From positions 62,001 through 126,000 of the forward strand of contig NZ_CAJPVI010000002.1 in assembly GCF_905397435.1 (NCBI RefSeq): DNA of 64,000 nucleotides. The letters are read 5' to 3'. This document shows positions 45,227 to 54,930 of this stretch, piece after piece. The stretch comes from Cupriavidus numazuensis. GTDB taxonomy: Bacteria > Pseudomonadota > Gammaproteobacteria > Burkholderiales > Burkholderiaceae. Below the pieces are notes generated by a model. That model did no database searches and was not told the origin of the DNA. It saw nothing but the letters and a program-made list of their open reading frames with translations. Position numbers and translations under genes: made by a program. Position 1 is the first letter of the stretch. Every line of letters begins with the position of its first letter.

Positions 45227-46668
45227 TGCGGTTGCCATCGTCGCTCACCGCGCGCCTGACGCTCGCATATGGACTGGCGACCGCCGCGATCCTGGCGGGC
45301 GTCGCCGCTTATCTGTCGAGCGCGCTGTCGGCGCAGTTGCAGGGCCGTGACGAAAGCGAGCTGGTCAGCGAGGTGCTGCTTGTGCGCCACCTGCTGCGCG
45401 AGGTGCGCAACGAAGACGAGGTCCGCGCCGACACGCATCGCTTTGCGGACATCGCCATGGGCCATGAAGGCCTGATCCTGGTCGTGCGCACGCCGCAGGG
45501 CGATCCCTTGGTCACGCTCAATCCGCGCAATGAAGCGATTCCACCGCTGCACGTGCTACCGGTTACCACGCAGCCGCAGAAGTCGATGCTGGAAGCATGG
45601 CGGCCGAAGAGCGGGGCGCAGTCGCCGGCCATCGCGGCGCTCGGCCAGCTTGGCGATAGCGGCCGCTCGGTGGAGATCGTGGTGCTGCGCGACGCCGGTT
45701 ACCGCGTGGCACTGATGCGCGAGTACCGCCACCGCTTGCTCGCGGCCACGCTGTGCGGCGCGGCAGTGGCGGCGGCACTCGGCTTTGTGCTCGCACGGCG
45801 CGGGCTGCGGCCGCTGCGGCGCATGGCGGCCGACGCGGCGGCGGTGACCACGAGCCGCCTTGCCACGCGTCTCGATGCCGGCAGCGCGCCGGCCGAACTG
45901 CGCGAACTGGCACGCGAACTCAACGGCATGCTCGCGCGCCTGCAGGACAGCTTCTCGCGGTTGTCCGCGTTCTCGGCGGACCTTGCACACGACTTCCGCA
46001 CGCCCATCAGCAATCTTGTCGGCCAGACCGAAGTCACGCTCGCGCAGAGCCGCAGCGTGGCCGAGTACGAGGCCTTGCTCGAATCGAATCTCGAGGAATA
46101 CGAGCGCCTGTCGCGCATGATCGAGAACATGCTGTTCCTCGCGCGGGCCGACCACGCCCAGGTCGCCATGGGCGTGCGCGCACTCGATGCGCGTGCGGAA
46201 CTCGACAAGGTGGCCGAATACTTCGAGGCCGTAGCCGCTGACCGCAACGTGCGCTTGTCAGTGGCGGGCGATGCAAGCATCCACGCGGACCAGACGCTGC
46301 TGCGCCGCGCGGTCACGAACCTGCTCGACAATGCCTTGCGCCACGCGCCGGCAGGCAGCACGGTACGCGTTGACGTCGCGCGGCGCTCGGGCGAAGTTGG
46401 CGAAGCGGGCGATGTCACGTGCATCCGCGTGGTCAATGCGGGCCCGGCCATCGCCCCCGAGGTATTGCCGCACATCTTCGGCCGCTTCTACCGCGCCGAT
46501 CCGTCGCGGCGCAATTCCGCGGCATCCACCGGGCTGGGCCTGGCCATCGTCGATTCCATCATGCGCCTGCACGGCGGGCGGGCGCTGGTCAGCAGCAGCG
46601 ACGGCGAGACCGTGTTTTCGCTGCTGTTCCCCGCTGGTGGCGACGCGCGTCCGCACGTGGCCGCCTGA
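45223..46668 (+). CDS. Sensor histidine kinase (CopS/CzcS type)
   Basis: 481 residues. Two membrane helices (about 8-30 and 165-190) flank a periplasmic domain of about 130 residues. A HAMP segment is followed by the H-box [14 protein letters not shown], the N-box [11 protein letters not shown] and the G-box [16 protein letters not shown]. It should phosphorylate the response regulator encoded just upstream. A metal-ion signal is likely from the family, but the periplasmic domain does not show which metal. Confidence 0.9.
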   Translation: MMRLPSSLTARLTLAYGLATAAILAGVAAYLSSALSAQLQGRDESELVSEVLLVRHLLREVRNEDEVRADTHRFADIAMGHEGLILVVRTPQGDPLVTLNPRNEAIPPLHVLPVTTQPQKSMLEAWRPKSGAQSPAIAALGQLGDSGRSVEIVVLRDAGYRVALMREYRHRLLAATLCGAAVAAALGFVLARRGLRPLRRMAADAAAVTTSRLATRLDAGSAPAELRELARELNGMLARLQDSFSRLSAFSADLAHDFRTPISNLVGQTEVTLAQSRSVAEYEALLESNLEEYERLSRMIENMLFLARADHAQVAMGVRALDARAELDKVAEYFEAVAADRNVRLSVAGDASIHADQTLLRRAVTNLLDNALRHAPAGSTVRVDVARRSGEVGEAGDVTCIRVVNAGPAIAPEVLPHIFGRFYRADPSRRNSAASTGLGLAIVDSIMRLHGGRALVSSSDGETVFSLLFPAGGDARPHVAA

Positions 46669-46775
46669 ACCCGCGGCGGCTTGCCAAGTCGTCGTACGAA
46701 GCCTATCTTGCGGGCATCCCGGTCCGTTGCGGCCGGGGCCAGCTTGGTCGTTCCATCTCTTACAAGGAGCAGGAC

Positions 46776-47183
46776 ATGCAGGTGCAACCTTATCTGGACT
46801 TTGGCGGTCGTTTCGACGAAGCGGTGGCGTTCTACGGCAAGGCGGTCGGCGCCACCGTGACCTTCGTCATGCGGTACAAGGATGCTCCCCCCGACCAGCC
46901 GGTGGATCCGGCATGGCGGGAAAAGGTCATGCACGCCAACATCCAGATCGGCGAGACCCAGATCATGGCGTCCGACGGCAGAGCGGACATTCCGGCCCCG
47001 GCGTTTTCGGGATTCAGCCTGTCGGTCGGTGCCGTCAGTGAGGCCGAAGGCGCGCGAATCTTCGAGGCGCTGTCCGAAGGCGGGCAAGTGGTGATGCCTT
47101 ACCAGAAGACCTTCTGGGCTGCCGGTTTCGGCCTGCTCGTGGATCGATTCGGCATGAGCTGGATGATCAACTGCGAGCATTGA
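46776..47183 (+). CDS. VOC-superfamily protein (PhnB-like)
   Basis: 135 residues from the ATG at 46776 (AAGGAG upstream). The VOC pattern is visible: YLDFGGRFDEAVAFYGKAVG, HANIQIGETQIMASD and KTFWAAGFGLLVDRFGMSW. It lacks a clear antibiotic or glyoxalase signature. PhnB-like members are mostly uncharacterised; it is a stand-alone gene after the histidine kinase. Confidence 0.82.
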   Translation: MQVQPYLDFGGRFDEAVAFYGKAVGATVTFVMRYKDAPPDQPVDPAWREKVMHANIQIGETQIMASDGRADIPAPAFSGFSLSVGAVSEAEGARIFEALSEGGQVVMPYQKTFWAAGFGLLVDRFGMSWMINCEH

Positions 47184-47216
47184 GCCTTGCCGACAACGCC
47201 GGATCATTGATGGCCG

Positions 47217-47248
47217 TCTCCGCTCTCTCGCTTGAGGGCGAGCGGAGA
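47217..47248. terminator. Stem-loop between the VOC and LysR genes
   Basis: TCTCCGCTC and GAGCGGAGA, 9 bases each with a 14-base loop, lie between two convergent genes. There is no long T-run, so it is a candidate bidirectional terminator. Confidence 0.55.
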
Positions 47249-47258
47249 AGCGCCCGCA

Positions 47259-48206
47259 CTAAACCCGTCCGCCCACCGCGGCCACGCTGGCCACCAGCGC
47301 CGCGATCTTCTCATCCTCGCCGGATTCCCTTCGCCACATCACGCCCACGGGCGGCAAGTCCCAGCTCAGCGGGTGCGGCAGCATCGTCGCGCCTTCGGCT
47401 TCCACCAGTTCGGCCGCAACGCCTCTTGGCACGATGGTGATGGCGCCCAGATGGCTGCGCATTACCGTGGCCATGGTCTTGATCGAGTAGGTTTCAACGA
47501 TCGGCGTGGGCTGGGCCACGCCCGCCACCGCGAACATGGTGTTGATGGTGCGGCGAATGGGCGTATTGGGCGGCGGCAGGATCCAGTCGCGCTCGGCCAG
47601 CCGGGCCCAGTCCAGCGCGCTGCGCGACAGGCGCGTCGCCACCTTGCTCGGCACGACCAGCACCGGCTCTTCGCGGTAGAGCGGCCGTTGCGCGATGTCC
47701 TCGCCGGGTACGTAGAACGTTCGCGCAATCACGCAGTCGAGTTCGTGGGCACGCAGCGCGGCCACCAGTTCGTCTGTGGTTCCCTCGCGTACCAGGACCG
47801 AGATGCGAGGCGTGCGGGCCAGCCCGAACGTGCAGGCGGCGTCGAGCACCGGCCGAGCGATGTACGGGATCACCCCAAGGCGCAGCCGCCCGGACAATCC
47901 GGCCTCGATCACGGCAAGTTCGCGGCCAAGCGCGTCCGCGTCGGCCAGCGCCAGGCGCGCGTGCGCGAGCACGCTCAGGCCGGTCGGGGTCGGCTCAAGC
48001 CCTTGCCGCGTACGCGTGAACAGCGGCACCGTGAAGATGTCCTCGATTTCGCGCAGCATCTTGGTGACAGCGGGCTGCGACAGGTTCATCTCGGCGGCGA
48101 CGCGCGACACCGAGCGTTGCCGTTCCAGCGCCAGCAGCAGCGGCATGTGCCTGAGGCGCAGCCGCGATATGACGCGATGGACCAGCTTGTCGGAAGTAAT
48201 GGACAT
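47259..48206 (-). CDS. LysR-family regulator of the gamma-glutamyltransferase operon
   Basis: 315 residues from the ATG at 48206. The helix-turn-helix contains RQRSVSRVAAEMNLSQPAVT and a MLREIEDIFTVPLFTRTR wing. The effector domain resembles GbpR/galactose-binding-type regulators. It diverges from the gamma-glutamyltransferase gene, with a dyad at 48253-48278 that suits LysR binding. Confidence 0.87.
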   Translation of the reverse strand: MSITSDKLVHRVISRLRLRHMPLLLALERQRSVSRVAAEMNLSQPAVTKMLREIEDIFTVPLFTRTRQGLEPTPTGLSVLAHARLALADADALGRELAVIEAGLSGRLRLGVIPYIARPVLDAACTFGLARTPRISVLVREGTTDELVAALRAHELDCVIARTFYVPGEDIAQRPLYREEPVLVVPSKVATRLSRSALDWARLAERDWILPPPNTPIRRTINTMFAVAGVAQPTPIVETYSIKTMATVMRSHLGAITIVPRGVAAELVEAEGATMLPHPLSWDLPPVGVMWRRESGEDEKIAALVASVAAVGGRV

Positions 48207-48252
48207 GGGGGGCGGGCCGGAGGAAGTCGTATAACCAATCGGTAATGCAATG

Positions 48253-48294
48253 ATAACCAAAGACGTCATTGCGGTTATTTCATGGTCCTATACT
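48253..48294 (+). promoter_or_regulatory. LysR dyad and -10 of the gamma-glutamyltransferase promoter
   Basis: ATAACC and GGTTAT spaced by 14 bases (48253-48278) are followed by a -10 TATACT at 48289-48294, 26 bases before the ATG. Confidence 0.5.
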
Positions 48295-48319
48295 GGCCTG
48301 AACCCTTGGAGCTCTATTC

Positions 48320-50149
48320 ATGTTCACTACGCGCCCGGAAATCGTCGGCACTTTTGGCGTGGCGGCCTCGACCCACTGGCTGGCCACCCAGACAGCGATG
48401 GGCGTGCTGGAGCGGGGCGGCAATGCCTTCGACGCCGCTGCTGCGGCCGGTTTTGTGCTGCAAGTAGTGGAGCCGCACCTGAACGGACCCGGCGGCGAAG
48501 TGCCGATTTTGTACTGGAGCGAGCGCGAGCGCCGCGTGCGTTCGGTCTGCGGTCAGGGCGCCGCGCCGGCGCTGGCGGATCCGGCGCAACTGCGCGCCAT
48601 GGGGCTCGAGATGATGCCCGGCATCGGCCTGATGCCGGCCACGGTGCCGGGCGCGTTCGGCGCCTGGCTGACCATGCTGCGCGATCACGGCACGTGGTCG
48701 CTCGCCGACGTGCTGGCGCCGGCCATCGGCTACGCGCGTGACGGATTTCCGCTGGTGCCTCGCATCTCGCGCGCGATCCTGGCCGTGCAGGCGCTATTCC
48801 GCGATGAATGGCATAGCTCCGCAGAGACCTGGCTGCCGGGCGGCAAGGTGCCGCGCCCGGGCAGTCTGCACACGCTGCCGGTGCTGGCGGCAACGTACAC
48901 GCGCATCGTCGAGGAAGCGCAGCAGCGCAGCCAGACGCGTGAAGGACAGATCGACGCGGCCATGGACTGCTGGTACCGCGGTTTCGTGGCCCGCGAGATT
49001 GACAGCTATTGCCGCAACACGCCCGTGCGCGACACCACCGGCGACAAGCATACGGGCCTGCTTCGCTACGAGGACATGGCCGCATGGCAGCCTGACGTGG
49101 AAGCGCCCGTCACGCTGGACTTCGGCCGCTACACCGTTGCCAAGTGCGATATCTGGAGCCAGGGCCCGGTGTTCCTGCAGCAGCTCGGCATGCTGCGGCA
49201 AGCGGAACTCGAACAGCACGCGCCGGACTCGGCGGAGTTCGTGCACCGGATTGCCGAGGCCTGCAAGCTGGCCATGGCGGACCGGCTCGCGTGGTACGGC
49301 GACCCTCGTTTCGCGGCCAGCCCGCTTGCCACGCTGCTCGATGGCGATTACCTGGCCGGCCGCGCGCAGCGCATCGGCGAGCGCGCCTCGCGCTCGATCG
49401 ACCCCGGCATGCCTGGCGGCGCGACGCCGCGGCTGCCCGACCTGGAAGCGGCGGTGCGCACGCTGCAGCGCGCCGATGTGCGCTTCGGCGTCGGCGAGCC
49501 GACCTTTGCCGAGCTGCCGCCGGTGTCCGAGTGGGCCGAGCGCGAACTGTTCGTCGGCGATACCTGCCATGTCGATGTGATCGACCGGCACGGCAATATG
49601 GTGGCCGCCACGCCGTCTGGCGGCTGGCTATCGTCGAGCCCGACCATTCCCGCGCTGGGCTTCGCGCTCAACACGCGCCTGCAAATGACGTGGCTCGAGC
49701 CCGGCCTGCCGAATTCGCTCGAACCGGGCAAGCGTCCGTGCACGACGCTGTCGCCTTCGCTCGCGCTGCGCGATGGCGAACCGTACATGGTGTTCGGCAC
49801 GCCTGGCGGCGACCAGCAGGACCAGTGGTCGCTCGCGTTTTTCCTGCGCCATGCGGTGCATGGCATGAACCTGCAGGAGGCCATCGATGCGCCCGCCTGG
49901 CATATCGACCATTTCCCGGGCTCGTTCTGGCCGCGCCAGACCGTGCTCAACCGGATCACCCTGGAATCCCGCTTCCCCGAGGCCACCCTTGCCGCATTGC
50001 GCGACCGCGGCCATGACGTCCGCGTGGGCGATCCATGGTCCGAAGGGCGCATGTCTGCGTGTACCCGCGAGCGCGACGCGCACGGGCGCCTGGTGCTGCG
50101 GGCCGGTGCCAATGCACGCGGCATGCAGGGCTATGCCGTCGGGCGCTGA
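48320..50149 (+). CDS. Gamma-glutamyltransferase family protein
   Basis: 609 residues, no obvious signal peptide. The N-terminal block MGVLERGGNAFDAAAAAGFV and VEPHLNGPGGEV are family hallmarks. The autocleavage/nucleophile region is GDTCHVDVIDRHGNMV, with a threonine followed by cysteine where most members have TTH; SGGWLSSSPTIPALGF and FGTPGGDQQDQW follow. It should be an Ntn-hydrolase cleaving a gamma-glutamyl-like amide. It is followed by a Bug binding protein and a GAF protein, suggesting use of an imported amide or acid rather than glutathione. Confidence 0.85.
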   Translation: MFTTRPEIVGTFGVAASTHWLATQTAMGVLERGGNAFDAAAAAGFVLQVVEPHLNGPGGEVPILYWSERERRVRSVCGQGAAPALADPAQLRAMGLEMMPGIGLMPATVPGAFGAWLTMLRDHGTWSLADVLAPAIGYARDGFPLVPRISRAILAVQALFRDEWHSSAETWLPGGKVPRPGSLHTLPVLAATYTRIVEEAQQRSQTREGQIDAAMDCWYRGFVAREIDSYCRNTPVRDTTGDKHTGLLRYEDMAAWQPDVEAPVTLDFGRYTVAKCDIWSQGPVFLQQLGMLRQAELEQHAPDSAEFVHRIAEACKLAMADRLAWYGDPRFAASPLATLLDGDYLAGRAQRIGERASRSIDPGMPGGATPRLPDLEAAVRTLQRADVRFGVGEPTFAELPPVSEWAERELFVGDTCHVDVIDRHGNMVAATPSGGWLSSSPTIPALGFALNTRLQMTWLEPGLPNSLEPGKRPCTTLSPSLALRDGEPYMVFGTPGGDQQDQWSLAFFLRHAVHGMNLQEAIDAPAWHIDHFPGSFWPRQTVLNRITLESRFPEATLAALRDRGHDVRVGDPWSEGRMSACTRERDAHGRLVLRAGANARGMQGYAVGR

Positions 50150-50224
50150 ATCCGGCCATCCGTCAACAGAAGAGGGCGCGGGCAGCGGCACGCTGGTTCG
50201 CGTGAGATCGAGGAGAGCAAGACC

Positions 50225-51196
50225 ATGACATCCATTGTGAAACGACTGCTGTGCGGTGTTGCCGCGCTGGCGCTATGCGCCACCGCGCATGCCGCAGACC
50301 CGTACCCCCAGAAGCCGGTGACGCTGATCGTGCCATGGGCCGCGGGCGGCTCGACCGATATCCTGGCGCGGGTGCTGTCCGAGCACCTGACGCGCTCGCT
50401 GGGGCAGCCCGTCATCGTTGACAACAAGCCGGGCGCGTCGGGCAATATCGGCTCCGCAATGGTGGCGCGCGCGAAGCCGGATGGCTACACGCTGTTGGTC
50501 GGGTCGATGAGCACGCACGCCATGAATCCGGCGCTGATGGCCAATATGCCGTTCCGCGGCGTCGAGGATTTCACGCCGCTCGGCTTGCTTGCCTACGTGA
50601 CCAACACGATGGTGGTGCACCCGTCGGTCCCCGCGAAAAACGTGAAGGAGCTGATTGCGTACGCCAAGGCCAACCCCGGCAAGCTTGCGTATGCAAGCGC
50701 GGGCCCAGGCTCGACCAATCACCTGAGCGCGGTGCTGTTCGAGCGCATGGCCGGCGTGCAGATGCTCCACGTGCCGTACAAGGGCGGCGCCCCGGCCGTG
50801 GTCGACACCGTCGCCGGGCAGACGCAACTGCTGTTCTCCGCCGGCACCCAGACGCTGCCGCACGTGAAGGCCGGCAAGCTGCGGCTGCTGGCGGTTACGG
50901 AGGCGAAGCGTTCGCCGCTGCTGCCCGACACCCCGACGGTCGCCGAGACCGTGCCGGGCTATGAACTGGCTGTCTGGTATGGCGCGTTCGGCCCCAAGGG
51001 CATGCCCGCCGACCTGGTTACTCGCCTGAACCGCGAAATCAACGCGGTGATGTCGCTGCCCGAGGTGAAGAGCAAGATGAACGCGATCGGCGTGGAAACC
51101 GCCACGTCCACGCCACAGCAGTTCGGCACCATCCTGCGCAAGGATGCGGACCGCTACGGCAAGCTCATCCGCGAACTCGGCATCCAGGCGGAATGA
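50225..51196 (+). CDS. Bug/TctC-type periplasmic solute-binding protein
   Basis: 323 residues. Signal peptide to about residue 23 (LALCATAHA), then ADPYPQKPVTLIVPWAAGGS, IVDNKPGASGNIGSAMVA and GVQMLHVPYKGGAPAVVDT, all Bug signatures. It lies 75 bases after the gamma-glutamyltransferase and overlaps the GAF gene by 4 bases. No membrane components are nearby, so it presumably uses a distant tripartite transporter or acts as a sensor. Confidence 0.88.
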   Translation: MTSIVKRLLCGVAALALCATAHAADPYPQKPVTLIVPWAAGGSTDILARVLSEHLTRSLGQPVIVDNKPGASGNIGSAMVARAKPDGYTLLVGSMSTHAMNPALMANMPFRGVEDFTPLGLLAYVTNTMVVHPSVPAKNVKELIAYAKANPGKLAYASAGPGSTNHLSAVLFERMAGVQMLHVPYKGGAPAVVDTVAGQTQLLFSAGTQTLPHVKAGKLRLLAVTEAKRSPLLPDTPTVAETVPGYELAVWYGAFGPKGMPADLVTRLNREINAVMSLPEVKSKMNAIGVETATSTPQQFGTILRKDADRYGKLIRELGIQAE

Positions 51197-51696
51197 TGAG
51201 CGCTGCGCTGGATCACACTGCGGCGGTGCTTGTCGCTGCCAATGGCCTGTGCGATGCCTTGGAGCATGCGGCAAGTCCGCTGGAAACGCTGGATGCGGTA
51301 GGCCAGGCGACGTTGCGGCTGCTGGGGCCGGGCCTGCTGACGATCAATGCATGGCATGCGGGCACGGCGGAGATCGAGCGGATCTGGTCGTCGAATCCCG
51401 CCGCCTATCCGCCGGGAGGAAAGAAGTCCAAGCCGGACAGCCCGTGGCGGCGGCAACTGCTCGAAGCCGGAGAAGTGTTCGTAGGTGAGGGCGATGCAGC
51501 GCTGGCCGCCGTCTTCGATGACGTCGCGCTGATCCGCTCGCTCGGCTGCACGGCTGTCGTCAACGTGCCCTTGTGCAGGGCCGGGCGCGTCTTCGGCACG
51601 TTCAATTACCTGTCCGAACGTGCCGCCTGGGACGCGCGCGAGATCGCCACGCTGCGCGTCCTGGCGAACCTGGCGGCGCCCGCGGTCCGCGCCTAG
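51193..51696 (+). CDS. GAF-domain protein
   Basis: 167 residues forming a single GAF fold (LRLLGPGLLTINAWHAG, then TAVVNVPLCRAGRVFGTFNY and RVLANLAAPAV). No output domain is attached. Single-GAF proteins may bind a small effector or act as a partner; here co-translation with the Bug protein suggests a ligand-related role. Its stop overlaps the end of the convergent efflux gene by 4 bases. Confidence 0.75.
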   Translation: MMSAALDHTAAVLVAANGLCDALEHAASPLETLDAVGQATLRLLGPGLLTINAWHAGTAEIERIWSSNPAAYPPGGKKSKPDSPWRRQLLEAGEVFVGEGDAALAAVFDDVALIRSLGCTAVVNVPLCRAGRVFGTFNYLSERAAWDAREIATLRVLANLAAPAVRA

Positions 51697-54600
51697 CGCA
51701 GCGGCTCCTGCGCAAACGTTTCGCGCACGTCCTCACCGGCAGCCACCGGCTCATCCCGCCGGTGCGCGAGCCGGTACAACACAGGCAACACCAGCAGCGT
51801 CAGCACCGTTGACGACACGATCCCGCCGATCACCACCGTCGCCAGCGGCCGCTGCACCTCAGCGCCGGTCCCCGTGGCGATCGCCATCGGGATGAAACCC
51901 AGCGATGCCACCAGCGCCGTCATCAGCACCGGTCGCAGCCGGCTCAGCGCGCCGGTCTGCACGGCATCATCGAGTGCGAGTCCTTCTTCGCGCAGGCTGC
52001 GGATGAATGACAGCATCACCAGCCCGTTGAGCACCGCCACGCCTGACAGCGCGATGAAGCCGACCGCTGCCGAGATCGACAGCGGAATGCCGCGCAGCCA
52101 CAGCGCCAGGATGCCGCCCGTCAGCGCGAACGGAATGCCGGTGAATACGAGCAGGCCGTCCTTAAGGTTGCCGAACATCGCGAACAGCAGCACGAACACC
52201 ATCAGCAGTGCGAGCGGCACCACGATCTGCAGACGGTCGGTGGCCGACTGCAACTGCTCGAATGTGCCACCCCACGCGATCCAGTAGCCCGTGGGAATCG
52301 TCACGCGTTCGGCGATGGCAGACTGCGCCTCGGGCACGAAGCTGCCGACATCGCGCCCGCGCACGTTGGCGCTGATCACGATGCGGCGCTTGCCGTTCTC
52401 GCGCGAGACCTGGTTGGGTCCCGGCGCGATGTCGAGCGTGGCGATCTCGCCGAGCGGGATGTAGCTCGTGCGTGGCGCGGTGTCACCCGAAGTTGTGCGT
52501 ACGCCGTTGGCCGACGCCGGGCGGCTATCGGGCGGCAGCGGAATTGGCAGGCGGCGCAACGCATCCACGTCAGCACGGACATCTTCCGGCAGGCGCACGG
52601 CGATGCGGAAGCGGCGGTCACCTTCGAACAGCGTGCCGGCATCGCGACCGCCGATCGCTATGGCAACGGTGTCCTGAACGTCCGTCATGTTCAAGCCATA
52701 GCGCGCCGCGCGTGCGCGGTCGATCGCGACAGTCAGGACGGGCAAGCCCGTGGTTTGCTCCACCTTGACCTCAGCCGCACCCGGCACTGACTGCAGCGCG
52801 GACGCAATCTTCTGCGCCGTGGCTTCGAGCACCGCGTTGTCGTCGCCGAACAGCTTGACCGCGACATCGCTGCGCACGCCCGAGATCAGCTCGTTGAAGC
52901 GAAGCTGGATCGGTTGCGAGAACTCGTAGCGGTTCCCCGGGATTTTCTCGAGTTCGGCCTGCATCTGGGCGAGCAACTGATCGCGCGTCTTGCCTCGATC
53001 TGGCCATTCGCTGCGTGGCCGAAGCATGATGTAGGCATCGGATGCATTGGGCGGCATCGGATCGGCGGCGATCTCGGCGGTGCCTGTGCGCGAGAAAACG
53101 CGTTCGATCTCGGGGAATTTCTCCTTCAGGCGTGATTCGAGCTGCTGCTGCATGGCCACCGACTGGCTCAGGCTGGTGCCCGGTATGCGCAGCGCCTGCA
53201 CGGCGATGTCGCCTTCGTTGAGATTGGGGATGAATTCGCTGCCGAGCCGTGTGGCGACCAGCCCGCTCAGCACTACCGCCACTGCGGCAAAGGTCAGCAC
53301 CACCGGCGTATTCGCGACGGAGCGGGCCAGCGCAGGCGCATACAGCTTGCGCGCCCACTGCATCACGCGGTTTTCCTTCTCCGCGACGCGGTCGCCGATG
53401 AACAGGGCCACGGCGGCGGGAACGAAGGTCACCGACAGCAGCATCGCGCCGGCAAGCGCCAGTACCACTGTGATCGCCATCGGATGGAACATCTTGCCTT
53501 CGACCCCGGACAGCGCAAGGATCGGCACATAGACGATCATGATGATGAGCTGCCCGAACACCAGCGGACGGCGCGCTTCCCGCGCCGCCGCGAATACCTC
53601 GTGCAGGCGTTCGCCGCGTGTAAGCGGCCGGCCATGGTGCTGCTGCGCGTGGGCCAGGCGCCGCACGCAGTTCTCGACGATGACCACCGCGCCGTCGACG
53701 ATGATGCCGAAGTCCAGCGCGCCGAGGCTCATCAGGTTCGCGCTGATGCGATAGGTGGCCATGCCGGTGAACGTGAACAGCATCGACAGCGGGATCACCA
53801 GCGCGGTGATGACCGCCGCGCGGATGTTGCCGAGGAACAGGAACAGCACCGCCACCACCAGCGCCGCGCCTTCGAGCAGGTTCTTCTTCACCGTGGCGAT
53901 GGCCTTGTCGACCAGCACGGTGCGGTCGTACACCGTCACCGCGCGCACACCTTGCGGAAGCGTGCGGTTGATCTCGGTCATGCGGACATCGACCGCGCGC
54001 GAAACCGCGCGGCTGTTCTCGCCGATCAGCATGAAGACTGTCCCGAGCACCACTTCGCGGCCATTGTCGGTGGCCGCGCCGGTGCGCAGCTCACGGCCGA
54101 TGCCCACTTCGGCCAGATCGCGGATGCGGATGGGCTGGCCCTGCGCGGTGCCGACGATCACGTCGCGAATGTCATCCATGGAGGTGACTTGTCCCGGTGC
54201 CCGAACAAGGTACTGCTCGCCGCGCCGTTCGATATACCCCGCGCCTACATTGCTGTTGTTCTTCTCCAGTGCCTGCACCACGTGCTGCAGGCTCAGGCCG
54301 TAGGACGCCATGCGTTCCGGGCTCGGCGCCACCAGGTACTCGCGTGCGAAGCCGCCGATGGTGTTGATCTCCGTGACGCCCGCGACGGTGCGCAACTGCG
54401 GCTTGATGATCCAGTCCTGGATCTCGCGCAGGTCGGTCGGCGTGTAGCGCGTGCCGTCGGGCTTGCGCGCGTTGTCGTCGGCTTCGACGGTCCACAGGTA
54501 GATTTCGCCGAGGCCGGTCGAGATCGGGCCGAGCTGCGGTGTCGTGCCTTCGGGCAGCTTTTCGCGCGCTTCCTGCACGCGCTGGTTGACAAGCTGGCGC

Positions 54601-54917
54601 GCGAAGTAGATGTCGGTGCCGTCCTTGAAGATCACGGTGACCTGCGACAGCCCGTAACGCGACAGCGAGCGCGTCTGCTCCAGTCCTGGCAGGCCCGCCA
54701 TGGCGGTCTCGATCGGATAGGTGACGCGCTGCTCGGTTTCCAGCGGCGAATAGCCGGGCGCCTCGGTATTGATCTGCACCTGCACGTTGGTGATGTCGGG
54801 CACGGCGTCGATCGGCAGGCGGCTGTAGCTGTAGAGGCCCAGCAGCGCCATGCCGAGTACAGCCAGCAGGACCAGCCAGCGCTGCTCGATGGCAAAGCGG
54901 ATGATGCGTTCGAACAT
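51693..54917 (-). CDS. czcA: CzcA-type heavy-metal RND efflux pump
   Basis: 1074 residues, the usual HME-RND length, with twelve helices and two large periplasmic loops. The proton-relay motif DFGIIVDGAVVIVEN in TM4 matches the Zn/Co/Cd group (HME1). N-terminal MFERIIRFAIEQRW is typical. It exports divalent cations across the outer membrane together with the CzcB and CzcC proteins. It is the last gene of the minus-strand czcICBA operon, 13 bases after czcB. Exact metals cannot be read from sequence alone. Confidence 0.9.
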   Translation of the reverse strand: MFERIIRFAIEQRWLVLLAVLGMALLGLYSYSRLPIDAVPDITNVQVQINTEAPGYSPLETEQRVTYPIETAMAGLPGLEQTRSLSRYGLSQVTVIFKDGTDIYFARQLVNQRVQEAREKLPEGTTPQLGPISTGLGEIYLWTVEADDNARKPDGTRYTPTDLREIQDWIIKPQLRTVAGVTEINTIGGFAREYLVAPSPERMASYGLSLQHVVQALEKNNSNVGAGYIERRGEQYLVRAPGQVTSMDDIRDVIVGTAQGQPIRIRDLAEVGIGRELRTGAATDNGREVVLGTVFMLIGENSRAVSRAVDVRMTEINRTLPQGVRAVTVYDRTVLVDKAIATVKKNLLEGAALVVAVLFLFLGNIRAAVITALVIPLSMLFTFTGMATYRISANLMSLGALDFGIIVDGAVVIVENCVRRLAHAQQHHGRPLTRGERLHEVFAAAREARRPLVFGQLIIMIVYVPILALSGVEGKMFHPMAITVVLALAGAMLLSVTFVPAAVALFIGDRVAEKENRVMQWARKLYAPALARSVANTPVVLTFAAVAVVLSGLVATRLGSEFIPNLNEGDIAVQALRIPGTSLSQSVAMQQQLESRLKEKFPEIERVFSRTGTAEIAADPMPPNASDAYIMLRPRSEWPDRGKTRDQLLAQMQAELEKIPGNRYEFSQPIQLRFNELISGVRSDVAVKLFGDDNAVLEATAQKIASALQSVPGAAEVKVEQTTGLPVLTVAIDRARAARYGLNMTDVQDTVAIAIGGRDAGTLFEGDRRFRIAVRLPEDVRADVDALRRLPIPLPPDSRPASANGVRTTSGDTAPRTSYIPLGEIATLDIAPGPNQVSRENGKRRIVISANVRGRDVGSFVPEAQSAIAERVTIPTGYWIAWGGTFEQLQSATDRLQIVVPLALLMVFVLLFAMFGNLKDGLLVFTGIPFALTGGILALWLRGIPLSISAAVGFIALSGVAVLNGLVMLSFIRSLREEGLALDDAVQTGALSRLRPVLMTALVASLGFIPMAIATGTGAEVQRPLATVVIGGIVSSTVLTLLVLPVLYRLAHRRDEPVAAGEDVRETFAQEPLR

Positions 54918-54930
54918 GGTCGGCTCCTGC

